DNA of 64,000 bases from an uncultured Victivallales bacterium (GTDB lineage Bacteria > Verrucomicrobiota > Lentisphaeria > Victivallales > UBA1829). Where the stretch lies: NCBI GenBank assembly GCA_944391115.1, contig CALXSJ010000002.1, positions 124,001 through 188,000 on the forward strand. Reading direction: 5' to 3'. This document shows positions 45,088 to 54,141 of the stretch, one piece after another. Every line of letters begins with the position of its first letter. Position 1 is the first letter of the stretch. Both the position numbers and the translations under genes were made by a program. Under the pieces are notes generated by a model. It did no database searches and was not told the origin of the DNA. It saw only the letters and a program-made list of their open reading frames with translations.

Positions 45088-46365
45088 ATGAAGGTCATGG
45101 TTCTGGGCGGCGGCGGCCGCGAACACGCAATCTGCCGGGGATTGAAACGCAGTCCCGAGGTTACGCAACTCTTTTGCTCACCGGGCAATCCGGGCATCGC
45201 GAAGATCGCCGAATGCGTCGCCCTGCCTGCCGGGGATATGGAGGCGGTTGCGGATTTCGCTGCGGAAAACGGGATCGATCTGGTGGTTGTCGGGCCGGAA
45301 CTTCCGCTCTGCCAGGGGGTTGCGGATGCAGTTCGTGCCCGGGGAATTCCCGTGTTCGGTCCTTCGAAGGCGGCTGCGCGTCTGGAGGGAAGCAAGGAGT
45401 TTTCCAAGCAGTTCATGGTCCGGCACGGCATCCCGACGGCGGCCTACGCCAGTTTCACGGAGAAGGGAAAGGCGCTTGATTATGTGCGCGCGGAATATGC
45501 CGCGGGGCGCGGCGTGGTGGTCAAGGCCGACGGTCTTGCGGCAGGAAAGGGCGTGATCGTGGCGTCCTGCCTTGCAGAAGCGGAAAAGGCTGTGGAGGAG
45601 TGTTTCGGCGGAGCTTTCGGCGAGGCCGGAAACGTCGTTGTCGTCGAGGAGCTGCTTGTCGGGGAAGAGGCTTCGATTCTCGCGCTTGCCGACGGCAATA
45701 CGGTGATTCCGCTGGTTTCCTCGCAGGATCACAAGCGCCTGCTGGACGGCGACAGGGGACCCAATACCGGCGGAATGGGCGCCTATTCCCCGGCTCCGGT
45801 CGTGACCGACGCGCTGATGCGTGAAATCGACGAGACGATCCTCCAGCGTTTTCTCCAGGGCGTTCGGGCGGAGAAGCTGGACTACCGCGGCATCATTTAC
45901 GCGGGGATCATGGTCACGAAGGACGGGCCGAAAGTTCTGGAGTTCAACGTCCGGTTCGGCGATCCGGAAACCGAGGCGATTCTCCCGCGTCTGGAAAGCA
46001 GTCTTGCCGATGCGCTGATGAAAACCGCGCTCGGGAAGGCCGCCGACATTGAAATGAAGTGGAGTCCGAAACCTTCCGTCTGCGTCGTGATGGCTTCGGA
46101 AGGCTATCCGGGCTCTCTCCGGAAGGGATTTGAAATCACCGGGATCGAGGAGGCGGAAAAGGACGGCGTCATCGTGTTTCATGCGGGAACCGCGGAGAAG
46201 GACGGCGTCCTCGTCAATGCGGGCGGCCGCGTTCTCGTCGTGACCGCGGACGGAGACACCGTGACCGACGCGATTGCAAAAGCGTATGCTGGCGTCGCGA
46301 AAATCCGCTGGACCGGCGTCCAGTACCGCCGGGATATCGCCCGGAGGGCGGTGAACAGAAAATAA
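45088..46365 (+). CDS. purD: Phosphoribosylamine--glycine ligase
   Basis: Second step of purine synthesis. 425 residues: N-domain 'MVLGGGGREHAICRGL', ATP-grasp 'KADGLAAGKGVIVASC', 'VVEELLVGEEASILALADG', 'DHKRLLDGDRGPNTGGMGAYSPAP', 'VLEFNVRFGDPETEAILPRL', and the C-terminal domain. GAGGAGG precedes the ATG. No other pur gene adjoins it. Confidence 0.97.
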   Translation: MKVMVLGGGGREHAICRGLKRSPEVTQLFCSPGNPGIAKIAECVALPAGDMEAVADFAAENGIDLVVVGPELPLCQGVADAVRARGIPVFGPSKAAARLEGSKEFSKQFMVRHGIPTAAYASFTEKGKALDYVRAEYAAGRGVVVKADGLAAGKGVIVASCLAEAEKAVEECFGGAFGEAGNVVVVEELLVGEEASILALADGNTVIPLVSSQDHKRLLDGDRGPNTGGMGAYSPAPVVTDALMREIDETILQRFLQGVRAEKLDYRGIIYAGIMVTKDGPKVLEFNVRFGDPETEAILPRLESSLADALMKTALGKAADIEMKWSPKPSVCVVMASEGYPGSLRKGFEITGIEEAEKDGVIVFHAGTAEKDGVLVNAGGRVLVVTADGDTVTDAIAKAYAGVAKIRWTGVQYRRDIARRAVNRK

Positions 46366-46366
46366 C

Positions 46367-46390
46367 AGGGGGTTTTTTCAGAAACCCCCT
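46367..46390 (+). terminator. Terminator-like hairpin after purD
   Basis: Stem AGGGGGTTT (46367-46375) / AAACCCCCT (46382-46390), six-base loop, two bases after the purD stop. The T-run that should follow is poor. Confidence 0.6.
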
Positions 46391-46418
46391 TGCATGTTTG
46401 GCATATTGGATATAACTT
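46390..46418 (+). promoter_or_regulatory. Possible promoter of the small lipoprotein gene
   Basis: TTGCAT (46390-46395); candidate -10 boxes TATAAC (46411, spacer 15) or TAACTT (46413, spacer 17). Confidence 0.35.
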
Positions 46419-46454
46419 ATGCAGGAAAGCCAAAATAACAAAAGGAGCTTTGCC

Positions 46455-46853
46455 ATGTTGAAAAAAGTCATGATTGCCGCGGCGGCCGCAGTGGTCGCAC
46501 TGTCCTTCACAGCCTGCTCGTCCATTCAGGTCGCGACGACCCTGAACAACGAGAAGATCACGACCGCCGAGAACGCCACCAGTCTTGCCCATATCAACGG
46601 GGAAATCTGGGGCATCTATCTTTTCAGCATTCCGCTGTTCACCGGCAGCAGCACCCAGCCTGGAAGGTGTGCGGTTTTCAGCGACACGGTTCAGGTTGAC
46701 AACGCCGTTTCGATGGTCACCAAGAAGGCTCTCACTGATTTCGAGGCGACGACTGTGGAGGGGCTGACCTCCGAGAGATCCAGCACCTGGCTGCTTCCCT
46801 TCCTTGTGCTCTGGTATGACTCCGTGCAGGTCAGCGGCAACGCGATCCGCTGA
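46455..46853 (+). CDS. Small lipoprotein of unknown function
   Basis: 132 residues; Ala-rich lipoprotein signal 'MIAAAAAVVALSFTAC' with lipobox. The mature part ('IQVATTLNNEKITTAENATSLAHINGEIWGIYLFSIPLFTGS') is compact with a Trp/Phe-rich strand and resembles no family I know. GGAG seven bases before the ATG. It stands alone between a hairpin upstream and an intrinsic terminator downstream, so it is monocistronic, possibly well expressed. Confidence 0.8.
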   Translation: MLKKVMIAAAAAVVALSFTACSSIQVATTLNNEKITTAENATSLAHINGEIWGIYLFSIPLFTGSSTQPGRCAVFSDTVQVDNAVSMVTKKALTDFEATTVEGLTSERSSTWLLPFLVLWYDSVQVSGNAIR

Positions 46854-46872
46854 TTGTTTCTGATTTTTTCAG

Positions 46873-46904
46873 GGAGCCCTCTGAACAAGTCGGCTCCTTT
46901 TTTT
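46873..46904 (+). terminator. Intrinsic terminator after the lipoprotein gene
   Basis: Stem GGAGCC (46873-46878) / GGCTCC (46892-46897), loop of 13, followed by seven T. Confidence 0.8.
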
Positions 46905-46945
46905 GTCATTTCATCCGGCAGGCCGCACCGGGGACGGGCAGGGCG

Positions 46946-47413
46946 ATGATTCCAAAAGAGATAAAAGCCAGATATTCATGCAGAAGAAAAAGCGATTTCA
47001 TGACGTATTTCGCCATTTATTTCTTTCTTCTGGTGGTGGCTTTCGAACTGTATCTGATTGTCTGGGTGCCGATTCAGCTGAAGCGCGAGGATGTTCTGCA
47101 GAAGCATGTTGCCAAGGAAAATCTTGTGACGCTGGTCGATACGCTTCGGCGGGAGGTCGGCGGAATCGGCGGAACCACTTCCCTGAACAAGGGGGAAGTG
47201 GCGCTGACGCGGACGGTTCTGGATCTTTACGCCTTGTACATCAGGGAACATCAGGATGCGCTGGAGTTTGCTCAGATCCTGGACCTTTACAAGATGCTCA
47301 ACCGTTATCAGGCGGTCATTGAACAATGGAAGGCGAAACAGTTTTCCTTTCAGAAAGAGACGGTCGATCTTCCGGCAGCCTATCAGTATCTGGAAAAGAA
47401 GAACCGGTTGTGA
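46946..47413 (+). CDS. Single-span membrane protein of unknown function
   Basis: 155 residues: a positively charged N-terminus, one membrane helix ('YFAIYFFLLVVAFELYLIVWVPI'), then a soluble helical domain ('LVTLVDTLRREVGG', 'DLYALYIREHQDALEFAQILDLYKML'). No family recognised. ATG 46946 has AGGG upstream; an ATG at 47000, just before the helix, is an equally possible start. The exonuclease gene follows on the same strand. Confidence 0.65.
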   Translation: MIPKEIKARYSCRRKSDFMTYFAIYFFLLVVAFELYLIVWVPIQLKREDVLQKHVAKENLVTLVDTLRREVGGIGGTTSLNKGEVALTRTVLDLYALYIREHQDALEFAQILDLYKMLNRYQAVIEQWKAKQFSFQKETVDLPAAYQYLEKKNRL

Positions 47414-47502
47414 ATTTGCGGCTGCCGTTTCCCCGCGCGGGAAATATGACGTTCATGAATGATTTTGACGGAAGGTTTTGAAGAGTGGCGGAGAATGACA
47501 TT

Positions 47503-48321
47503 ATGATGGAATTGTTTCGGGAGCGTCCGATCGTCTTTTTCGATCTGGAAGCGACAGGGGTCAACATACTCAATGACCGGATTGTGGAGATTTCGGTCGT
47601 CAAGATTTTTCCGGACGGCCGCCGGGAGGTGAAGACGCGCAGAATCAATCCCGAAATGCACATTCCCGAGGAAGCCTCCGCAGTGCACGGGATTTATGAC
47701 AGGGACGTTGAAAACGAGCCGACCTTCCGCGCCATCTCCAGAAATTTCTTCATCTATCTGGAGGACTGCGATCTCGGCGGCTACAATATTACGAAGTTCG
47801 ACATTCCCATGCTGACGCGGGAATTCTCCCGCGCCGGACTTTCGTTCACAATTGCGAACCGCCGGATCATTGACGCCTACAACATCTTCTGCCGCATGGA
47901 GCCGCGCAATCTTTCCGCCGCATACAAGTTCTTCTGCGGCAAGGAGATGAAGGATGCTCACAGCGCCGAGGCCGATACGCTTGCCACCGTGGAAATCTTC
48001 GAGGGTGAAATCCGCCGCTATTCCCGGATGGCGAAAGAGGAGTTGCCCGGCGATGTGGAAAAATGGCCCGAGACGCTGGATGAATTCCATGCCTTCTGCA
48101 ACCAGCGGGTGGTGGACAGCATTGATCCGGAAGGCCGTTTCAAATGGAAAAACGGCGAGGCGATCGTCGCCTTCGGCAAGAACGCCGGGACGCCGCTGCG
48201 CCGTATCGCGATTGAAAATCCGGATTTTCTGCGCTGGATTCTGCGTTCGGATTTCAGCCCCGAAGTCCGGGAGATCGCATCCAATGCCCTGAAGGGCGTT
48301 TTTCCGGAAAAGAAAGGATGA
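47503..48321 (+). CDS. DnaQ-like 3'-5' exonuclease with DUF3820/ExoX-like C-terminus
   Basis: 272 residues. DEDDh exonuclease core: Exo I 'FFDLEATGVNILNDRIVEIS', Exo II around 'GGYNITKFDIPMLTREF', Exo III 'KDAHSAEADTLATVEIF' (His and Asp). The last 60 residues ('AIVAFGKNAGTPLRRIAIENPDFLRWILRSDF') follow the FGK-x-x-G pattern of DUF3820/ExoX-C domains. Probably trims single-stranded DNA ends in repair. Start at 47503 (GGAG nine bases before); GTG 47485 with AAGG is an alternative. Stop overlaps the next gene. Confidence 0.87.
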   Translation: MMELFRERPIVFFDLEATGVNILNDRIVEISVVKIFPDGRREVKTRRINPEMHIPEEASAVHGIYDRDVENEPTFRAISRNFFIYLEDCDLGGYNITKFDIPMLTREFSRAGLSFTIANRRIIDAYNIFCRMEPRNLSAAYKFFCGKEMKDAHSAEADTLATVEIFEGEIRRYSRMAKEELPGDVEKWPETLDEFHAFCNQRVVDSIDPEGRFKWKNGEAIVAFGKNAGTPLRRIAIENPDFLRWILRSDFSPEVREIASNALKGVFPEKKG

Positions 48322-49148
48322 CCGGATTTTTCATGGATCAGGATTACAAACATCTTCTGAGTCTGCTGGACGATGAAAACGAGCAGGCCGCCTCGCTTGC
48401 CATGGCGGAGCTGCTCGCCCGTGATCCGGGGCCGCTGGAGCCGGTTCTCCGCAAACTGCAGGAGAGTCCCAATCCGCGGCTCCGCCGCCGGATTCATCAG
48501 CTTCAGTCCACGATGACGCTGCGCAGAAGGCGCAAATCTCTTACGCGGAATCTTTCCGAGCGCACGATTGATCTTCTGGAGGGACTGATTCAGATTCATC
48601 TGCTCTGGTATGACAATGACGCCTACGATATGGTCCGGAAACAATGGGAGGATCTGGTTGAGGAATCCAGAAAGTATCATCCGGAGAATCTGGAGCAGCT
48701 TGCCTATTTCATGCGGAAACGTCAGTTTGTCTGTTCGCACCGGGATGAAATGGAGCCGGAGTCTCTCTGCCTTGGAACGGTCCTGGATGAAAATACCGGC
48801 GCCGATTTCATGCTTTGCGCTGTTTCCTGCCTGCTTGCGGCAAGATGGGGAATGCGGATTTTCATCACGCAATCTGCGGAAACCGATTTTATTCTTGTCG
48901 ATGAATTCGGCAATATTCTGGTGCCGGTCAACGACTGGGAATACATCCCGTTCGACGGGAAGCAGTATGCCTTTGAATTCTGGAACACGCAGATGCTGCT
49001 GCGTTATGCCACTGCACTGCTCTTCACCTGCGCGGTCAATTCGGACAGTTTCCGTTATGTTTACACGATCGGAAGCTGTCTTTCCGGCGATGCCAGCTCT
49101 GACCGGCTGGATTTTCTTCCTTATCCCTACGGATCCCGGAAAGATTAG
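48318..49148 (+). CDS. Protein of unknown function downstream of the exonuclease
   Basis: 276 residues, soluble. The N-terminal third is helical and HEAT-like ('LLSLLDDENEQAASLAMAELLARDPGPLEPVLRKLQES', then an Arg-rich stretch). The rest has an alpha/beta look with 'TGADFMLCAVSCLLAARWGMRIFITQSAE', faintly like SirB1/transglutaminase-type proteins, not enough for a call. Its start overlaps the exonuclease stop (ATGA), so both are made together; a second ATG at 48333 is possible. Confidence 0.7.
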   Translation: MTGFFMDQDYKHLLSLLDDENEQAASLAMAELLARDPGPLEPVLRKLQESPNPRLRRRIHQLQSTMTLRRRRKSLTRNLSERTIDLLEGLIQIHLLWYDNDAYDMVRKQWEDLVEESRKYHPENLEQLAYFMRKRQFVCSHRDEMEPESLCLGTVLDENTGADFMLCAVSCLLAARWGMRIFITQSAETDFILVDEFGNILVPVNDWEYIPFDGKQYAFEFWNTQMLLRYATALLFTCAVNSDSFRYVYTIGSCLSGDASSDRLDFLPYPYGSRKD

Positions 49149-49626
49149 AGCAGCCGGTTATGCGGCTGGACATGGATCTTAAGGCATACAATCAGAGCTC
49201 CGTGATTCCATCCGGGACGGAGCATGACTTGCAGTTTCTGTCGTGTCATAATCCGGATATGGCAACCGCTCCCCGGTGGCGTTTCCGGCATCCCGGATCG
49301 CGGCTCCTCCTTTCCATTTTCATGGCTCGGAATGTCCGCATCTGGAGCCAAAGCCGAATTGCTGGCGATATATATTTTTCTCTAGTTATTCGGGAATGAG
49401 ACTGCCGCGCCGTTGCAAAGGAGGACTGAAAACATCCGCTCCACCGGCAATGCATCCCGCGACGGACGATTTTATCCTGCGCAGGGAATGATTTCCCGAT
49501 GCATCCATTTCAGAAGACATGCTGCGCCTTTGCACATGGAAGCGGGAATCCGGCAATCATCAGCAGGAAAGCGGATCAGACTCGAAGCCTGCGGTCTGTT
49601 TCAGGCGGTTTTCCGCTGCTGCGGTT
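49149..49626. other. Non-coding gap between convergent genes
   Basis: 478 bases without a supported gene. Short open frames on both strands lack ribosome sites. GCTCCG ... CGGAGC near 49198-49223 can form a modest hairpin without a T-run. Nothing else seen. Confidence 0.5.
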
Positions 49627-51093
49627 CTACTCCTCCTTCAGCTGTTTTTCCATGAGTTCGAACTCCCGCAGAATGGATCTCCTTTGCTGTGGGAAATAGT
49701 GATTCACGGCAATGATGGTGCCCAGACCGGCAAGAAAGCCGGGAAGGATTTCATACATGTAGACTCCAAGTCCGGCGGCATACCAGGCGAGCATGACGAC
49801 TGTTCCCGCCGCCATGCCGCACAGCGCGGACTGCCATGTCGTTTTTCTGGAATAGAGCGCCATTAATACCACGGGTCCGAAAGCCGCTCCGAAGCCGCCC
49901 CATGCGAAGGTCACAAGCGAGAAGATCGTTTCATTCGGGTTCAGCGCCATGAGTGCGGCAATTACCGTGATCAGGAGCACAAAGAAACGGCTGAGGTGCA
50001 TCAGTTCTTTCTCGCCCGCGCGTTTGTTCAATACATTTTTGTAGAAATCTTCCGTGAGCGTGGAGGATGAGACCAGCAGCTGGGAGTCAATCGTGGACAT
50101 GATGGCCGCCATGATAGCCGCAAGAAGAACCCCGCCGAGCCATGGGTTGAAAAGGTTTGAAATCATGTAGATGAATACCTTCTCGGAGTTGGCTTTTGTC
50201 AGATTTTCATACATGGGAATGGCGAGAATTCCGATCACGACAGCCGCCGTAAGCGAAATCAGGACCCAGATCATGGCGATGGTGCAGGCCCGGGGAAGAA
50301 GCCGGACGGATTTGATGCTCATGAAGCGGACAACGATATGAGGCTGTCCGAAATAACCGATGCCCCATGCCATCATGGAAATGACTGCGAGGTATGGGGA
50401 GAGGCCTTCTCCCGCGGGGAGGAGGTTGAACGTGATGTTCCGTGTTTCGCATGCCGCCGCAATCGCTCCCGGCTCGAGACTTCGGAAGGCCATGACCGGC
50501 ACAATGACCAGCGCGAAGAACATCAGGAGTCCCTGAAGCATATCGGTCCAGCAGACCGCCAGATACCCGCCGAGAATCGTATAGCCGAGAAGCACCGCGG
50601 CGGAAATGCAGACTGCCCATTTGTAATCCAGATGGAACATGGACTCGAAGAGCTTGGCGGAAGCGACAAGTCCCGAAGCGGAATAGATCGTGAAAAACAG
50701 CAGGGTGATGATTGCCGCGAGAACGCGCAGAATTCCTGTCGGGTCACGGAACCGGCGGCCGAAAAAAGCCGAAAGAGTCAGAGATTTCGTCTTTTCCGTA
50801 TAGATCCGCAGGCGCGGCGCGACGATGAGCCAGTTGAGAAACGTCCCGAGAGCAAGTCCGATTGCAACCCATGCCTGATTGATGCCCGCCATATATACTA
50901 CGCCGGGGAGTCCCATCAGCAGCCATCCGCTCATGTCGCTCGCCTGTGCCGAGAGCGCCGTGACCCAGCTTCCCAGTCCGCGGCCTCCCAGCAGATAGGC
51001 GTCGACGTTCTGCGACGCCTTTTTGTAAAAATAGATCCCGACGGCAAACATGACCGCAAGGTAGAGCCCGAATGTAATATAGGTGGGAATCAT
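49627..51093 (-). CDS. putP: Sodium/solute symporter, PutP (proline) type
   Basis: 488 residues, about thirteen membrane helices of the SSS family. 'LLGGRGLGSWVTALSAQASDMSGWLLMGLPG' matches the Na+/proline site of PutP, as do 'INWLIVAPRLR'-like and 'YLAVCWTDMLQGLLMFFALVIVP'. It imports proline (or a close substrate) with sodium. Only a weak ribosome site precedes the ATG. It stands alone and convergent to the unknown gene at 48318. Confidence 0.9.
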   Translation of the reverse strand: MIPTYITFGLYLAVMFAVGIYFYKKASQNVDAYLLGGRGLGSWVTALSAQASDMSGWLLMGLPGVVYMAGINQAWVAIGLALGTFLNWLIVAPRLRIYTEKTKSLTLSAFFGRRFRDPTGILRVLAAIITLLFFTIYSASGLVASAKLFESMFHLDYKWAVCISAAVLLGYTILGGYLAVCWTDMLQGLLMFFALVIVPVMAFRSLEPGAIAAACETRNITFNLLPAGEGLSPYLAVISMMAWGIGYFGQPHIVVRFMSIKSVRLLPRACTIAMIWVLISLTAAVVIGILAIPMYENLTKANSEKVFIYMISNLFNPWLGGVLLAAIMAAIMSTIDSQLLVSSSTLTEDFYKNVLNKRAGEKELMHLSRFFVLLITVIAALMALNPNETIFSLVTFAWGGFGAAFGPVVLMALYSRKTTWQSALCGMAAGTVVMLAWYAAGLGVYMYEILPGFLAGLGTIIAVNHYFPQQRRSILREFELMEKQLKEE

Positions 51094-51384
51094 AACGGAT
51101 ATCCAGAAGGTTTTTGCATCAAACGGTTTTCCGGATGATGCGGGATGAAAGTAAAAGGGATCCGGAACAAAAAAGAACAGGAGCCTGCCCGGCAGATCCT
51201 GTCACAGCCTGTTCCCCGTGTTCCATGTCATTCGTTCCGGCATAGGACTTCCTCCCCGGACGGCGGCAGTACCGGATTCCGACTGTGCGATGTCTTTGCA
51301 TTTCAGAGATCCGCCCGGTGTTTTGTGATTGACCGTTTTGCGGAATTGTTTTTTTTCACGATTTTCTCTCCTGACGCTGATTGT

Positions 51385-51418
51385 GAAACATATGGATTCA
51401 GAGACTATAATATGTTTC
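51385..51418. repeat. Inverted repeat around a TATAAT box
   Basis: GAAACATAT (51385-51393) and ATATGTTTC (51410-51418) are perfect 9-base inverted arms, 16 bases apart, with TATAAT at 51406-51411 next to the second arm and TTGTGA at 51381-51386. It looks like an operator over a promoter; the gene served is unclear. Confidence 0.5.
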
Positions 51419-51835
51419 CGCGTAAAATCAAATCATGAAGAAAAGAAAGACGCTCCGGATGGATGTCTTTCCGGAACGCATCCCGGCAACGGGAATTTTT
51501 GTCCCTGCGTCAGGGAAGTGCGGCATTGCAGATTCCGGCGGAACGGTGGAAGCGGTATTTTCAGTTTCGGAGTGCATTCCGCCGCGGCGGAATGCAATGC
51601 TCTGCATGCGGTGCGGCTGACTCGGGAAACTGCTTTTCCGACGGAAAAATGCGGCGGATGCGATGCGGGATGCGTCGGCAGATCGGCTGAAGCGTCAGCG
51701 ATGGACAGGTCAGAGGGGAGGGGATGAAAAGAAGCGGCATGAATCCGTATTCCTTGCGAAGTCTCCCCGCATTGTTCCGGGGGCAGTTCTGATGTTCCGG
51801 GAACAGTTTTTTAAGGATATTCAAAATGTTCTCTC

Positions 51836-51863
51836 TTGAAAAGAAGAAGGTTTTATTTATATT
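51836..51863 (+). promoter_or_regulatory. Possible fucosidase promoter
   Basis: TTGAAA (51836-51841), 16-base spacer, TATATT (51858-51863), leaving about 210 bases of leader. Confidence 0.4.
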
Positions 51864-52078
51864 TGGCGTGGAAAGCATTGTGGAATCTGACCATGAAGAT
51901 GAAGCCGGTCTTGCATATATATATGTGCCTGTGAAGTGAAGTTCGCAGGTTTCCGGATGAGCAGTGCGCTTGGAATGGCATGACTTCGGGGGTGTTGCAT
52001 TTCCGCATTCCGGCAGGGAAACCGGAACAGGAGACGCCGCCGTGAAAAATTTTCTGATTTGAATGAAAGGAAAATATA

Positions 52079-53800
52079 ATGAGAACACAAAATGAAAATC
52101 CTCTGCTTTCCGGACTTAATTCCGGCAGAGTTCCTTCCGAACGGCTGCGGAAACGCGGGGATATGGAATGCTATGCCATTGTGCATTTCGGGTTGAACAC
52201 GTATGCGGACAAGGAGTGGGGATACGGCGATCTTCCGCCGGAACTTTTCAACCCTTCCTCGTTTGATGCGGATGCCATTGTACGGACCTGTCTGGAGGCC
52301 GGGCTCTCCGGTCTGATTCTTGTCTGCAAGCATCATGACGGCTTTTGTCTTTGGCCCACGGAAACCACATCCTACAGCGTGGCGTCCTCTCCCTGGCGGG
52401 ACGGGAAAGGCGACATGGTCCGGGAATTTTCCGAGGCCTGCGCCCGGCATCATATGAAGATCGGTTTTTATGTTTCTCCCTGGGACCGCAACCACCCCGC
52501 ATACGGCACGGCGGAATATCCGGAGATATTCCGCAGGCAGCTCCGGGAGGTCTATACCCGTTACGGCGAGGCTTTCGAACTCTGGTTCGACGGCGCGAAC
52601 GGAGGTGACGGTTACTACGGCGGGGCCCGGGAAAAGCGTTCCATTGACCGGGATTCCTATTATGACTGGCCCCGTGTCTGGAAAATGGCCCGGGAACTTC
52701 AGCCCAATGCCTTGATTTTCAGCGACATCGGACCGGATTTGCGCTGGGTTGGAAATGAAAAAGGCTTCGCGGCGGAGGATTGTTTCGGATGTTTTACTCC
52801 GCGCATGCCGGAAGGCTCCGGCGGAATTCCGTGTCCCGGCAGCCTGGACTCCGCCTTGAGCTCTTCCGGCGATGCGGACGGGCTGTATTATATTCCGCCG
52901 GAATGCGATGTCCCGCTCAGACGTGGCTGGTTTTACCATAAGTCCGAAGATGCCATGCAGCGCGGCACCGGCCTGCTGATCCGGATTTACCTCAGCTCGG
53001 TCGGTTGCGGCGGATTCCTGAATCTGGGGATTGCTCCGGGACCGGACGGCAGACTGCATCCTGCCGACATTGCCGCATTGAGGGCGTTCCATGAAGCGAG
53101 AGAAGCGCTCTTTGCCTCCCCTGTTTTCCGGCGCAAGTGTATTCCATGTGCCGGAGGCGCCTGCATGATTGAATTCGGGAATACGGTTTCCTTCAACCTG
53201 CTTGAAATGGCGGAGGAAATGGAGCGGGGCGAGCTTGTTTCCGGTTATGTGATTGAGCTTCGGTGCGGCGGCATGTGGAAAATCGTTCAGACCGGCAGGG
53301 CGATCGGCAGGAAGCGCCTGAAATACTTCCGGGATTCCCTGACGGGGGATGCGCTGCGGATCCGCATTACGGAGTCTTGCGGCGAAGTTCGCGCCTTGTT
53401 TCTTGCCTGTTACGATGCGCCGGCGGAATTTCTGAATGCGTCCGCTTCGGATGCGCCGGACCCGCGCAATACCACCAGCTATCGGAAGCTGGGTGCCGGA
53501 ACTGGAACGGACTGGGTGTACGATCTGGGAGAAAACATGAGATTTCGGGGATTCATCTTCACTCCCGATCCCGCGCTTCCTCCCGGAACGCCGGACCGCT
53601 ACGTTTTCGCCGTCGGCGGCGACGGAAAAATCTGGACGGAGATTGCGGAAGGGGAGTTTTCCAATTTGCGCGCAAATCCTGTCCCGCAGCTGGTGGAGTT
53701 TCCCGCCGTTGACGCAAGATTCATCCGTTTTTCGGCAACACGGATGCTGATTCCGGCGGAAAATATTTCCGGCGTGGATTTCGGCATTCTTCTCCAATAA
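52079..53800 (+). CDS. Alpha-L-fucosidase, GH29
   Basis: 573 residues, no signal peptide, so it acts on imported fucosides. GH29 motifs: 'YAIVHFGLNTYADKEWGYG', 'LILVCKHHDGFCLWPTETT', 'HHMKIGFYVSPWDRNHPAYG', nucleophile Asp171 in 'ELWFDGANGG', and 'GCGGFLNLGIAPGPDGRL'. After about residue 430 a beta-sandwich follows ('DWVYDLGENMRFRGFIFTPD', 'RFIRFSATRML'), F5/8 type-C/CBM32-like. AAGGA seven bases before the ATG. Likely removes fucose from host or dietary glycans, with the GH2 enzyme encoded next. Confidence 0.93.
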   Translation: MRTQNENPLLSGLNSGRVPSERLRKRGDMECYAIVHFGLNTYADKEWGYGDLPPELFNPSSFDADAIVRTCLEAGLSGLILVCKHHDGFCLWPTETTSYSVASSPWRDGKGDMVREFSEACARHHMKIGFYVSPWDRNHPAYGTAEYPEIFRRQLREVYTRYGEAFELWFDGANGGDGYYGGAREKRSIDRDSYYDWPRVWKMARELQPNALIFSDIGPDLRWVGNEKGFAAEDCFGCFTPRMPEGSGGIPCPGSLDSALSSSGDADGLYYIPPECDVPLRRGWFYHKSEDAMQRGTGLLIRIYLSSVGCGGFLNLGIAPGPDGRLHPADIAALRAFHEAREALFASPVFRRKCIPCAGGACMIEFGNTVSFNLLEMAEEMERGELVSGYVIELRCGGMWKIVQTGRAIGRKRLKYFRDSLTGDALRIRITESCGEVRALFLACYDAPAEFLNASASDAPDPRNTTSYRKLGAGTGTDWVYDLGENMRFRGFIFTPDPALPPGTPDRYVFAVGGDGKIWTEIAEGEFSNLRANPVPQLVEFPAVDARFIRFSATRMLIPAENISGVDFGILLQ

Positions 53801-53998
53801 CAAACAAATGAGTGAAATGATGACGGCCTGAAAAAGATGCCGGATGACGTCAGGTGATTCCGCCAGTTGCAATGCCGTTCCGGATGGTCCATGGCCGTGA
53901 TTCCTGTGGACGGCCGTTTTCCGGAATTCCGTTTATGAGGAACGGGGACGTTTCGCGGAATTTTCCGGAAGACTGGAAACATGGATGCTAGGAAAGCA

Positions 53999-54040
53999 AC
54001 ATTTGTCTTATTGAAAAAGAGCGGAGCCCGTATACATTAT
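53999..54040 (+). promoter_or_regulatory. Shared activator element with promoter, GH2-araC operon
   Basis: An 18-base element (53999-54016) ends with TTGAAA (54011-54016) as -35; -10 candidates are TACATT (54033-54038, spacer 16) or CATTAT (54035-54040, spacer 18). The 18 bases match 58235-58252 at 17 positions. Place next to the -35 box fits an AraC-type activator site. Confidence 0.55.
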
Positions 54041-54117
54041 TCCCGTTGTTCCAGCCTTCCGGAATCAGATTCCCGGAATGCAGAAACAAGACTGTAAAAT
54101 CAAAAAAGGCCATTTTG

Positions 54118-54141
54118 CTGTTTTCACAGGACGGAAAACAG
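54118..54141. repeat. Inverted repeat in the GH2 leader
   Basis: CTGTTTTC (54118-54125) and GAAAACAG (54134-54141), perfect, 8 bases apart. Could be an operator or an RNA hairpin in the leader; no T-run follows. Confidence 0.45.

Larger units (their letters stand above)
51094..52078. other. Long non-coding region upstream of the fucosidase gene
   Basis: 985 bases without a convincing gene: short frames (for instance 51145-51438 and 51435-51620, plus strand) have no ribosome site or family likeness. The stretch holds the inverted repeat at 51385-51418, a candidate promoter at 51836-51863 and an AT-palindrome near 51904-51915 (CATATATATATG). It may be a decayed gene region or a large control region. 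Confidence 0.5.

Noticed and set aside
51145-51438. 97-codon plus-strand frame upstream of the fucosidase gene
   Set aside because: No ribosome site, low-likelihood composition and no motif; overlaps the inverted repeat.
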